Below, one piece after another: positions 53,774 through 64,000 of a stretch of DNA of 64,000 bases. The position numbers and the translations under genes are program-made. How positions within the stretch are numbered: position 1 is the stretch's first letter; each line of letters begins with the position of its first letter. The notes beneath the pieces are model-generated. The model saw nothing but the letters and a program-made list of their open reading frames with translations, had not been told where the DNA came from and made no database searches. The stretch spans positions 8,182,992-8,246,991 of the forward strand of contig JAJEKV010000058.1 of the NCBI GenBank assembly GCA_021234155.1, written 5' to 3'. This stretch comes from Isoetes taiwanensis (lineage: Eukaryota; Streptophyta; Lycopodiopsida; Isoetales; Isoetaceae).

Positions 53774-56601
53774 TTACTTCTCGGAATTGACCCCTAGAGA
53801 TATCATAGCTTTCTTCCTCACTTCCACAGGTATTGTAACCCTAGCAGTCTTGCTTGGGATGACCTTTGGGGTCCATGAAAACAAAATAGTATCTAACTCA
53901 ACCCAATCATCACCTTCAATAGGCTTTCTCTTCCATTTCTTTGTCCAACAGTCTCTATACCTTTCTTCCTCTGCCACTGCATTTAACTGGTGCACTGGAC
54001 ACCACCACTCCACACGAACTTTGTTCACATTGCGGTCACCTACTTCTTTGCAAACCTCTGAGATGGTGTAACCCATCCACACAGGGTATATCTCTTTGCG
54101 CTCTGGTACTATAAGTGCAAATTGATGGCAAAGCAAGTCATCTTTCGGATCATAATCCTTTCCTAGGACCAACATAGTGTTTTTCAGCAGCTGGAGGAGC
54201 CATGGACTTGCGAATACTACTAACCACATCATCAGCTTCCTCGGGTAATATCAAGTCTCTCCACCTAGTCTTAGGTAGCCATCCATCTTTGAGTTCATCA
54301 GAGGATGTGTCTACTTGTCCCAATAATCCATGTACCTGTGTCCAATAATCTATCAATGCAAGGTTGGTATCATCGGGGTTATTTTTCCAATACTTGATGT
54401 ATTCAGAAATGCCGTCCAATGTGCTTTGCAATGAATCCACCTCTGGAAAAGGCTTAAGAGCTTTTGGTTGACCCCTTGGAATCTTAGGTTTACCATTTTC
54501 ATCTTCGTGCCATATAGGTACTCCCTCATCTGGCCTCCATTTATCATCTGAAGGTCTCATCTTCCATTGCATGATTGGCTTATTTCCCATGACCCAGAAA
54601 GTGTACTGAAGAGGTCTAGATTGACCTTCCATATCAAGAGCATAACCTTCGATAAAATTCTTCCAATCAGGCACCTCTTGTATGATCAACCCTATAGGAG
54701 AAGGTGAAATGCATTCACTAAGAACTTCCATTAGTCTAGGAAGATTGGTCACAGTTTGAGATTTCAACTGCGCACTATACTTCCCAAACAATGCATCCAC
54801 ATCCTCATGAGTATGTCCAGGCATTAAGAACCCTAAATTCACTCTTTCAAAGACACCCACGGCTGTTAAATAAGATAGGAATGAGAACATATACCTGTTT
54901 TTATTCTGTCCAGCACAATTGTCAAGTTGGAGGAGGAACCTTGGTGGTAGATCTCGAGGTTGGGGACGTGAACTTGAGGCTCCAACATGTTCAGAAGCAC
55001 CTGACTTCCTAAACCTTGCCTTAGTAAACTTCTCTAAATTATTAGGCTTTCTATCCAACAATGCACTGAAGAGTGGTTGGCTACCACCTCCAGGGTTGTG
55101 GAGGTCACCGGAATAACCACTCTCATAGTTCCTCAAGCACCTCATCACACTTCCAATATGAAAATCAGGACCATCACTCCACAATTGCAAACTAAAATGG
55201 CCATAATAAATTGGCACCCTGCCATGCACTATTGCACTGTCGTCGGAGAGACTTGCAAAGGATAAGCTCTATTGATTTGCTTGGGTATGTAACTATCTTG
55301 GGCAAACAAGTCTTCGATTGATCCATCTTGTCATGTATAATACAAACATAGTTATTGGGTTCCAAACATGATAATGTTCTCCACATCCAATAAGTGGATC
55401 TACATGATGGTCTATCATGTGATCTTTCATTTGCTCCCTTATCTTAGCCCTTTGGCTTGGTTGCTTGGTCTTATCAAGAATCTCTTTCAACTTAGCACAC
55501 AAGTTGCACTTTGCAAAGTTGTTCGGTGTCTATAGTGACATGCTTGAAGTGCTTGCTCCATAGTCTCATGGGAAATTTGGGTTGAGATATTGCAGGTACC
55601 TGTAGTTCTCGAAGCAAAGCATTGACTTCCTCCAATATGCTCTTCTGGGTACAATGGGATGGCAATCTCTTCTCGACAACTATTTTTCCCTGTTGATCTT
55701 TCCTACTTTTATGTGGCATATTCTCAGCATTGAATTCAACATATTTTTCAAAAACCTCCCTAGCAGCCAGGATCCTAGAAGTTGGCCTCAACATGCCATT
55801 ATTTCCATGTAATACAATTTTACTCCCCTTTGCATGACTTGCTTGCCAATTTTGCCAAGTTGAAATTGGAATGCCATGAATATGTATCCATGCAACTTTA
55901 CATATCCATATCCCTAGCAGTGGGTATTTTTTTTTCTTTGGAAATTGTTCATCTTGAAGTGCAAGCTCATGAATGGAGTACATGTAAGTCCTCCTCTCAT
56001 CACAAGTATACTCTTGGAAGGTGGCTCTTGCTTCCACCAATTCATCAATTTCAAACTTCTGAATACAATTAGCCCAACAACATTCCATTCCCCTTACCTT
56101 AGTCAGAGCTTCACGTGAACAATCACTACTTGACTTGGACCTCTTGCTAGGATAATGTTTCACCAATGAGTGTGCCCTCTTCTCTGAAAATGTGGTCCTG
56201 GCAGCTATTGGAGGTGCATTAAGAAAATCAGTGTCATCCACAACCTCTGGCTCTGGTAAAAGGAATTCTCCTATAAACTCAATGCAGGCTATAGGCCATG
56301 GCATGACGCATGGAACCTCCAATTGTTTAATACAAGCAGTGCAATCCTGGTGATTTGATCCATTTTCCTTCCATTTTTCCTCTAAACTTGTTATGGCCAC
56401 ACCCACTTTATCCTCTCCTAACCTTTCATCATTGACAGCCTGGATAGGATCAGCTAGTATGATAGTTCCTTCACCTACTAGCTCCTTATTGCATTGGTGC
56501 TTCACTTTCACCTTCTTATTCTTCCAATCCAACCTACTGTAGAGGACAATTTGCTTAGTAGTCTCAGCCTCAACACCCTTTGGGAGGTCCACAGCATTGA
56601 C
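53774..56601 (-). pseudogene. DUF7869-type transposase, second subfamily
   Basis: On the minus strand, an exon starts after TGTTCTTGTAG at about 56601 and runs 366 codons. It holds a Cys pair region (DCTACIKQLEVPC), ECCWANCIQKFEIDELVEAR, IPISTWQNWQASHAKGSK and MPHKSRKDQQ. Further frames give KLKEILDKTKQPSQRAKIRE, VCIIHDKMDQSKT, YGHFSLQLWSDG, LQLDNCAGQNKNRYMFSFL, GHTHEDVDALFGKYS and VEWWCPV...YRDCWTKKWK. The domain order and spacing are the same as in copy 2 at 13.5-16.1 kb, but sequence identity is moderate, so this is another subfamily. Frameshifts occur near 55495, 55390, 55240 and 54190. The HDKMD, LDN and HEDVD acidic residues are kept. An upstream exon is expected but not found. Confidence 0.7.
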
Positions 56602-57170
56602 CTACAAGAACAATGTTTACAATGGGGTAACAATGTGATAAGAACATGTGGTAACAATCTTGAAACATGTTGGGGGGATAGGCATTACATTTTTACCCTT
56701 TTTAGGATCCACACGCTTTACCTATATAAAGTGAAATGTCTTAATATTAGTCAGAAAAAAGGACAAAGTAATTTTGAGAACCGATTAAAGGGAACTTTAA
56801 GAAATACCAAGAAAACCATTAAATGGACAAATATATGTTGTAACTGCAGCCAAAAATAGGTTGTAAGTATAGCTCAGGCCTAGGTAATTATTGCAAAATT
56901 AATGGTAACATAGGGTGTATGCTAGTAGTACTAATGAGGTAAGTATAGGTCGTGAATCTAGATGGGCCAAAGTTGGTTGTAAGTATAGCTGGGGTCTAGG
57001 TAATTATACAAAATTAATGAAAACATAGGTTTTAAGTATAGCTGACATGTGGGTAATTCTATAGAGAATTATGATAACCTAAGGCGTAATTAATTCAATA
57101 GAAGTAATGATAGGTAATTCGTATATGATATAAATCTTGTATGATGTGATGGAATCATAATTACAACCGC
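56602..57170. other. Intergenic spacer with GTAACAATG and GTAAGTATAG repeats
   Basis: TTGTAAGTATAGCT(C/G)(A/G)G followed by CCTAGGTAATTAT recurs at about 56860 and 56978, and GTAACAATGT recurs at 56625-56655. No gene. Confidence 0.55.
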
Positions 57171-57254
57171 GCCTATAAGAAACCCTCCATTCTTTCAACC
57201 GCCAATCCTTTCTTCCTTCTAGCGCCAATCCTTTCTTCCTTTCTTCCTTCTACC

Positions 57255-57736
57255 ATGGTGAGCCATGCTGCCCGGCCTCGTCCCGCTCCATCCCACCGGC
57301 CTCGTCCCGCTCCATCCCGCCGGACTCGCCTCCGAGAGGCAAAGAGGCAGGTAAAAAAATTGATAAAGAAATCCATTCCCCCCTCCCGCAGATGCCGTTG
57401 TGGCTGCTCTCCGCACCACAGTCCGGATAATTGCGAGGAGTTATTTCTTCAGGGCAAGCTTCGCCCGGGAAAACCAGCACCAGCAGCCCCGAGTCCCCCC
57501 ATACTCCCCTTGATTCAGGTGAGGAGATGGAGAACGAGATTGAGAAAGAAGAAGAAATGGAGGAAGCAGATGAAGAATGGCGGGAAGAATTAGAGGAAGA
57601 AAAAAAGCAACTGATTATGGACGCCCTCTCCTCCTCCGATGATGAAGATGTTGCTGAAGACATCCTGACGAGGATGGCAGATGAAAGCTCAGAGGAAGAA
57701 GAGGAGGAGGAAGAAGAGGAGGCGGTAGAGGGCTGA
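57255..57736 (+). CDS. Small basic-to-acidic protein gene, probably spliced
   Basis: The first frame (MVSHAARPRPAPSHRPRPAP, then SRRTRLREAKRQ) reaches CAG/GTAAAA, a plausible donor at about 57350. The second, acidic part starts within ASPGKTSTSSPESPHTPLDS and continues EEMENEIEKEEEMEEADEEW, then DALSSSDDEDVAEDILTRMA and a poly-Glu tail ending at TGA 57736. A frame change between the halves fits an intron of roughly 100 bp or a frameshift. A CCTATAAGA box lies near 57170. Acidic proteins of this style often precede PIF/Harbinger-type transposases, but no transposase follows, so I leave the function open. Confidence 0.4.
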
Positions 57737-57776
57737 TTTTTTTTTTTTGTTTTTGTTATTTAGTTTTTGGATCAGA

Positions 57777-58165
57777 AGAGCGAGCTAGGCATCTCCTTAA
57801 ACTGCCTAGAACTTCTGTAATTTTGTAACACAGAGCTGGGCATCTCCTTAAACTGCCTAGAACTTCTGTAATTTTGTAACACAGAGCTGGGCAACTCTAA
57901 TAAAAGGCCTTATGTAAACTTTTTCAATGGCAATACAAGGATTTACTGACTGCAATATGTTTCTTTAGTTTCTACTCTAACTTGAAAGCAGAACTGTAAT
58001 TTCTGCAGAAGCTGTTTTGAATTCTGGCAACTCAAATAAAAGGCCTTATGTAAAAATGTTCAATGGCAATACAAGGATTAATGACTGCAATATATTTCTT
58101 TAGTGTCAACTCTAACTTGAAGGCATAACTGTAATTTCTTCAGAAACTGTTTTGAATTCTGGCTC
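57777..58165 (+). repeat. Duplicated 3'-end segments with AATAAAAGG signals
   Basis: GCATCTCCTTAAACTGCCTA plus GAACTTCTGTAATTTTGTAA is duplicated (57790-57895). Then a ~137-bp unit starting AATAAAAGGCCTTATGTAAA is duplicated at about 57898 and 58036. Both longer units carry an AATAAA polyadenylation signal, so this looks like a duplicated 3'UTR of the gene at 57255. Confidence 0.75.
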
Positions 58166-58170
58166 TTTAA

Positions 58171-58383
58171 TTCTTAATTTTGAGAGAGCTGAAGTGAGAT
58201 CACGCCAGGCGCGAAATATGTTTATGTACAAAATGTTTAAATTGTCAAGCGGTCAATACACGCGCTGGCGTGAATTACACCACGATAATTAGCTTTATGC
58301 GGTTCACGCCCGGTGTATTGGATCTGCACAATGTAAACATTTTGCACACAAACATATTTCGGCCGCGGCGTGATTTCACTTCT
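58171..58383. mobile_element. MITE-like element 1
   Basis: The left end AATTTTGAGAGAGCTGAAGT plus GAGATCACGCCAGGCG pairs with the right end GGCGTGATTTCACTTC. The inner arms GAAATATGTTTATGTACAAA and TTTTGCACACAAACATATTT are also complementary. The right end stops at CACTTC, so the outer right terminus is missing. No coding capacity. Confidence 0.65.
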
Positions 58384-58451
58384 ATGAAACGATTAGACCT
58401 GAATTAGTAAACGGCACCATGCTCTGCTTGATCTATCTAATTCGATCTTTC

Positions 58452-58606
58452 ATTCTTAATTTTGAGAGAGCTGAAGTGAGATCACGCAGCTTTATGCATT
58501 TCACGACAGGCGTGTATTGGACCTGCACAATGTAAACATTTTGCACACAAACATATTTCGCCGCTGGCGTGATTTCACTTCAGCTCTCGAATTTAAAATG
58601 ACGGTC
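58452..58606. mobile_element. MITE-like element 2
   Basis: TTTTGAGAGAGCTGAAGTGA plus GATCACGC at the left end and GCGTGATTTCACTTCAGCTC plus TCGAATTTAAAA at the right end form ~28-bp terminal inverted repeats. The middle shares GGCGTGTATTGGA-CTGCACA with element 1 but lacks much of its left arm. No open frame. Confidence 0.65.
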
Positions 58607-59640
58607 TGACTTTCAAGAAATTACAGATCTTGCTTTAAAAGTACGATACAGGATACGCGCATGGCATTTAAGTTACAACTGAATGGTATTAGCTCATGGC
58701 GCTTGGTATTAGCTCATGGCCGTGCTATGGAGGGGCTTGAATTGGAAAATGCTAAGCTGATAATTAGAGTTCGCACCACCACGGTCGCACTATTTTATTT
58801 GCCGAATCTTGAGGAACAACACACGCATTAATAACACCTAGATAAATAACACCTGATATGTAATTAAAACAATGTAAAGAATGCCATCCATGTAAAGAAT
58901 ATCCCATCCATGTAAAGAAAATGTTTTTTTTGAATTCACAGATGCTCAGTGCAGGGCCTTATATTTTTGCAATATTGAAAGAATGGTGCGGCATGCAAGC
59001 CTTTTAATTTCATACATATGGCGAGAATCGGTTTGTGCATTTTAGTATGAGCACTCAATCTTCCTCTATGTCTTCCAAGAAAATGAAACTCACCTTCTTT
59101 AAGCGAATTCATGGCCATGCAACAAAGGTTCGATGCTTTCACCCATTGTGTCTCCATCGGGGATGCCTTACGGGTAATGCTTCGTCATTGAAATGGCAAC
59201 TGGTTACTAGAATCTTCACATGATCATTTCCAAGAGGAACTCCATGGCAGATTGCTTCCGGATCGATTGATTCTATCTTGCAATTTCCCACCCTCCTCTT
59301 CAAATTCGTCGTCAGCATGTAGCATTCTTCCCCAACGCTGTTCAATGTCGCAAGATTGTGGGATTAATTTGGAGCTTGGGTTCCGGAAGAGTAGATGAAC
59401 TTACATGAAGGCGCTCGACATCGCTCAGGCGCCGGCTTCTTCCCAGTTCTTCTGAGTTCTTTCGAGTTCTTCTTGTTCTTCCAAGTTCTTTCGAGTTCGA
59501 ATGACAAGAAAGGCTGGCGGCAAGATTAGGTGGTAGTTTCAAATTATCCGTTAATTGTATGCTTTGCTTTTCTAGCCAAAAGTGAAATCTAATTATGGGA
59601 TTTGACAATACGGTGATTAGTGGGAGCCATTTATCGCTTT
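58607..59640. other. Spacer upstream of gene 2
   Basis: No gene is supported. It contains a small AATGTAAAGAATNNCATCCA repeat (58870-58920) and a GTTCTTCCGAGTTCTTTCGA repeat (59445-59500). Confidence 0.5.
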
Positions 59641-59679
59641 CGTCGCGATGGAGTGTCCCGGCCCATTAGACCCAATCGT

Positions 59680-59840
59680 AAGATTGCTAACCGTCGATGA
59701 AAAGTCGATCCGCGAAATTTAAATATCCGCTCCCTTCTATCGGACCGTCGATTAGAAGTCGATCCGTGATATTTTAATAACCGCTCGCTTTTATCGGACC
59801 GTCGATGAAAAGTCGATCCGAATGAAACCCGTCGATCTAA
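59680..59840 (+). repeat. ACCGTCGATGAAAAGTCGATCCG repeat in the gene 2 promoter
   Basis: Four units, about 60 bp apart, of CCGTCGATNAAAAGTCGATC. Each contains a GTCGAT...GTCGATC direct pair. The last unit ends about 30 bp before the TATA box. Confidence 0.85.
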
Positions 59841-59867
59841 AGCCGACCTAATCGCCTTATGCAAATC

Positions 59868-59876
59868 TATATAAGT
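59868..59876 (+). promoter_or_regulatory. TATA box of gene 2
   Basis: CTATATAAG lies 71-79 bp upstream of the ATG at 59947, at the end of the promoter repeat block, which leaves room for a ~45-bp leader. Confidence 0.55.
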
Positions 59877-59946
59877 TTTTGAATTCCATTTCTTGCTTTT
59901 TGATTGTCGACTTGCTCCGAGACGCTCAAGAACTCCTATCGCGAAG

Positions 59947-62900
59947 ATGCCGTCCAAAGGTCGTGCTGCTCCAAACTCAGGCCGGGCCGCGAGAGAAGAT
60001 GCTCAAGGTCAGTATTGTCATCGATACATTATTGTTATTCATTCATTGTTCATTGCTCTGTATTTCTTGTATTTGCTCAGTATCTTACGCCTATGCTCAG
60101 ATTTGAAGTGACTTAAATTTCTATAGGCTGGCGACACTCCACCTATCATTTCTTTAGCTGCTCATTTCTCTGGCGTGACTTGTATTTGCATCTCGCATAA
60201 TAAATGTCCTTCACGTGTTAAATTGTCCTACTCGTGATTAACCTGTTACGTCTATAATTTGTAAAGTAGTATGACCGTGTTTAATTGGCTGCCTTCGATT
60301 GTGTGGTTGGCATCTTTGTAATTGGCACGCCTTTATGAGTGCATGTCGTAGAATCGGGATCAGTATGCCATTCGGTGCTTTAGCCTGGCCGGAATTGATG
60401 ACCACCCGAAATCGCGCTAAGCGTGTATTGCACCGTCGTTTGCAGGGAAGAAGAGACAAAACCGAATGACTGTTCCTACACCTCCTCCTAAGAAAGCAAG
60501 AGGCTCGGAAGATACTCCAATGAGCTCCGACTCCACGTAAGAAGGGAAAGCCCAATGAGGACGCAGTATCCTATGCATTGTCGATGGATGATAGCGGATC
60601 CATTATTAGAGCAGACACAGATCCTCCATGCCTCGAGGAGAAGATGGATGACAGTGCCGAGTGGTATGTTGATGTAGGCAAAACAAATGGTAAGGTGGAT
60701 CTTGTGTTACACTCCAGAAAGAAAGAGACCGATCTTATGAAGAAACAAGGTATTCTTATCACTTGTGAGGAGCAGGATGACATCTGTTGTCAACTCCTAG
60801 TGGAGGTTGTGAAGAACCACAAGAAAGATCTCGTCAGATTTACACATGCCAGGGCAACTTCTTTCAAAGATGGTCTGATGAAGAAGGACGTGAGTGCTGA
60901 GTCATGTTTCAAGTACGGATGGCCTCAAAATACTGCCATCAATCCAGTTTCTATTAGTGAAGGGGTGTCTGCAGTGAGGAGAGCTTTGCGAGGACCTTCT
61001 CCAAGTTACTACCTGGAGGAGATGAAGCATCAAAATGATATCAGGGATGTACGAAGATTGCTGGACTTAGGAAAGGACATCCCCGCTTTTTAGATTGATG
61101 GCATTTTGGCGAAAAATGACTCCGAAAAGAAATTGCAGCTGGAGGCAATGAGTAGGCTAGTCAAGTATGCAGACAACTACCCACTTGGCCAATCTTTTAC
61201 ACATCCCATCCATGTTGACCGTCTGGTGAGATCACATAAGTCAAGTCTTGTTAGCAGGATGTATGACCCTGAGCACGCAAGAGAAATATTGAGGGCGATG
61301 GTGAGGAATCGAGCCAAGTTCACGCCGCCAGACGTGCTTCCTTGGGATAAGAAAAAGGATGCTCCACTCCGATTGGACAACACTAGAAGAGCTAACCGTG
61401 GAGAACCCTAATGTATGCTTCCTTATTATTGACTGACAAAGATTCTATTGAGGCACAACGATCCCTATCCAACCGGGCTAAGCAAACCCGGGACAAACAA
61501 TGTATCTGCTGCATTACAACCACGGGGAGGTGTCGGTTTCTAAGCCCCCATACCCTAGAGAGGGACACGCGGGAGATTAGTGCAACATTGAACGAAATGG
61601 GCGAAGTCTTTCTTTATAAAAGGTTAGTATATTTGGTGGAATAGAGTCAGATATATCAAGTAGCAATAACAGTAGTATAGTAGGTCCAGCGTTTGTCAAG
61701 GCGTCCCAATTCGCACTTGGCGTGAATTCCGCTTGCCAATTGGCGCTGGGGGTGTATTAGATCCGTAATTGTCACCATGAATACACGTCGGTAGTGCCAA
61801 TGAATCATTTTCATCAGTGGACGAATACACGCCCGGCTTGAATCTGATGGCTTGCCAATTCGCGCTGGCGTGTATTCATCTTTGCCTATTAAAGGACGAA
61901 TACACCAGTATAAATTCGGCGCTGGCGTGTATTCATGCTGCCTATTCGCGGACGAATACACCCGGCCCGAATTCGCGCCTGGCGTGTATTCATGCTGCCA
62001 ATTCGCGCCTGGCGTGTATTCGTCCGCGAAATGTCAGGATGAATACACGCCCGGTAGCGGATTGGCAACGCATCGCCTTTGACGTTTCTGATTATCCCGT
62101 TTGCTTGATCTAAAAGCGGTTAACTTTTGTATGCCCCGCTCATATTGGTGACATGCTTTCCTTACACGTGCAGCCCTTTACGTGGAACAACTCCGTCATG
62201 CCCGCCAAAGAATGGATAGAATATGGAAGACCCCGCAAAACAAAACAGGAGGAACGAAGTCCGAGGAGTTTAAGGCATTGGAAAAGACCTTGGCTCGGAC
62301 TATCATCCAAGATAGGAAACCAAGAGCAAAAAAACAAAAAAAGCGGGAGGAAGCGGAGAGACGTGCAAGGCGGCTTCTAGAGGTCCCTGAGATGCCTACA
62401 AGATCGTCTTCGCTAAGGACAAAGTCCGGGCGAAGTGGAACGAAGTTCACAGGATGCTTATGCTTCGAGAAATGCCTACCCGGACCCAATGGGACGAAGT
62501 GCCTCCTCAAGATACTTCAATATTTGATCTCAAGACTACCAAATGAGGAAAGTACAGGGCCTCCAAGATGATGAAATCATTTGGTTGTTAAATCAATGCA
62601 TAAACAAAGAAGTTCTGTACAAGAAGGCTTCTTCAGTTAAGGACAAAATGTCCTTCATTGATTGTTGCACTCATATAAAGAACATGCGAGTTATGAAGGT
62701 AGCAGTTGGTGAAGAACTTCAGAAGCTATCTGGTGATGTAACATTGTCTGAAGTCGGCCTGCTAGACAAGTATGGCGTGTCTGCTGATGACATCAAGAAA
62801 TACGTCTTTTGGTCGAAGGAATTTCTGCAAAACAGGAAATCAAAGAACCAACAGCACACCTCAAAGCTATCAGATAAGGTGATGGCTGAGCTCAGAAGAA

Positions 62901-64000
62901 AGGTTACCGTCCTAAAAGATATTGGTGGTGACTTACCTGCAGTCCAATACCTGGTCTCTACTGGCTATAAAGGTCTCCTACCCGATACAACAATAGGCCC
63001 TCGTAATATTTCTCTGTTTGTATTGGATAGCAGGACTGCAAAAGGAGAGAAGGGGATGACTCAACAGGAGTACAGCAGTTTTTTTAGTAGCTGCATAGGC
63101 TTAACAACTCAGAAACTCTTTACTATTGTCATCATATGCCCCCCCCAGGAGAGCCTCATATGCATGCTTTGATGGCTTCATACGACTTGGAATGCCTAAA
63201 GGTCGTTAGGGAAGGCTCTCTTCTCTTTGAGACAAAGGATACTGATTTGAGGATGCAGTATAAAAGCGCTTGTATAATCTTCATAATGATATCCCTTGTG
63301 CCAGATGACGACTATGAGGTAGCTAAGAGCAAAGGGGCATCGGATAAAGGTGCATGGCAGTGTTTTCTTCTGGATGAACCCAACTTGAAAAATGTCTTCT
63401 ATAAAGCAGATGATGAGGATGAAGAAAATGAATGCGAGGAATTTGATGTTCCTAACCTCTACCGCAAAGACATCACTCTGGAATTGCTGACAAAAGAAAA
63501 GGGACCCTTGAATAAACATGGGTTTGCAATCAATCTGGCAAGCTATCTTGTTGAGGCATTTGCACCACTTGATACCACTTGCTGTGAATTGCATGTTGGA
63601 GGGTATATTGGTAGAGAGGCCCTGAAGACATCAAGAAGATGTTTAAGTTTCGTCAACGATGACCAGCCCAGGGATTTCCTTGAAGTGTTTTTCGAAAAGG
63701 TACTAGCCACGGCTGATTGGGGTCCTGTGAAAGATAAAAAAGTGTTGGCTTTGGTACCTTACGAAGGGCAGAAGCAGAATACTAGTTCACAAAAGCCTCC
63801 GAGTGCAACTCCAGAATGTTCAAAAAGCAATGCAACCCCCGAGGAGAAGGCCGAAATGCTAGAGCGGGAACGTGAGAGCATGGAGAAAAATTTGGCGTCC
63901 ATGCTTGATAACATTCCAGGTCGTAATGTCCAGGTTGGGGGTACGAGTGCGGCAGTTCCTGATACCAGCCAGGAAGATCATGCAAGCTCAGATGCAACCA
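59947..64000 (+). CDS. Gene 2: diverged paralogue of gene 1, ParB-like / methyltransferase-like (runs off window)
   Basis: Exon 1 (59947-60007, MPSKGRAAPNSGRAAREDAQ) ends at GTCAGT and joins exon 2 (60446, after TTTGCAG: KKRQNRMTVPTPPPKKARGS). Frames then give LGQSFTHPIHVDRLV, MYDPEHAREILRAM, FTPPDVLPWD and VCFLIID...SIEAQRSLSN, matching the gene 1 ParB-like domain. Intron 2 is 61623-62173. Exon 3 has LYVEQLRHARQRM...SEEFK, matching YVDQIHHLRKQ...SDEYK. A frameshift at a C8 run (63139-63146) leads to an open frame from 63151 to the window end, with YLVEAFAPLDTTCCELHVGG and REALKTSRRCL aligning with motif I of gene 1. An in-frame TAG at 61091 and several frameshifts make an intact product doubtful. 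Confidence 0.5.
61690..62060. repeat. Palindromic array in gene 2 intron 2, GAATACACGCC / GGCGTGTATTC
   Basis: At least five copies of AATTCGCGCCTGGCGTGTAT plus TC in one orientation and four to five inverted copies GAATACACGCC(C)GGC lie within 370 bp, separated by GCTGCCTATTCGCGGAC-like text. Adjacent forward and inverted copies can pair into hairpins. Relatives of the unit (GGCGTGTATTGGA) occur in the MITE-like elements at 58.2-58.6 kb. Confidence 0.85.

Noticed and set aside
57255-57736. PIF/Harbinger transposase companion
   Set aside because: The acidic C-terminus is only a general resemblance. No transposase or Myb-like partner is nearby, so no family was assigned.

Overview
The window is nuclear DNA of a land plant. 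The recognisable host-gene fragments are plant types: an Ecdysoneless/SGT1-like protein, a SOG1-like NAC domain, a plasma-membrane H+-ATPase with its C-terminal QQSYT-type tail, and a pentatricopeptide (PPR) relic. Introns use GT-AG borders. Gene density is very low and most of the sequence is transposon-derived or repetitive, as in a large genome such as that of a fern or another seed-free plant; that placement is inference. No rRNA, tRNA or CRISPR array was found.

Layout. 1-2.2 kb: AT-rich, with a small palindrome array. 2.2-5.2 kb and 11.8-16.5 kb: two copies (about 3 kb shared) of a DUF7869-type transposable element with three paralogous mini-genes next to its transposase. 5.2-11.8 kb: unrecognised ORFs, long AT-rich DNA and a PPR relic. 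16.5-17.1 kb: two tandem DUF8039-like domains. 17.2-17.5 kb: a palindrome-rich hairpin. 17.8-25.8 kb: an ~8 kb element with inverted termini carrying captured pieces of three host genes (ECD, SOG1-NAC, H+-ATPase), apparently inserted in a 21-bp coiled-coil-coding repeat. 26.1-30.9 kb: gene 1, a ParB/methyltransferase-like gene whose introns and flanks hold clusters of perfect palindromes. 31-33 kb: a ~675-bp tandem array. 33.6-41 kb: an orphan first exon, minisatellites, and a large foldback element with satellite arms. 43.6-47.4 kb: a multi-exon gene with a Ulp1-like protease domain. 47.6-53.6 kb: simple repeats, one small orphan gene, a GGAATATTCC array and long T-rich DNA. 53.8-56.6 kb: a diverged DUF7869 transposase. 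57.2-58.6 kb: a small acidic-protein gene, a duplicated 3' region and two MITE-like elements. 59.6-64 kb: gene 2, a diverged paralogue of gene 1 that runs off the window.

The most unusual content is the pair of paralogous genes at 26.7-30.2 kb and 59.9-64.0 kb. Each has a short basic first exon, a ParB/sulfiredoxin-like domain with an NGNHS- or IIDGQ-type motif, and a C-terminal segment resembling a beta-class N6/N4 DNA methyltransferase. Each also carries an intron filled with a short palindromic motif, and the motif differs between the two genes. A ParB-like protein encoded around clusters of palindromes invites the hypothesis of a self-recognising, parS-like system, but nothing in the sequence proves binding.

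Many coding regions carry frameshifts. Where the two DUF7869 copies can be compared, differences concentrate at CAG/CTG sites, so part of the frameshift load may be assembly error at methylated CHG sites rather than real decay. All domain names are from recognition by eye; no database search was run.
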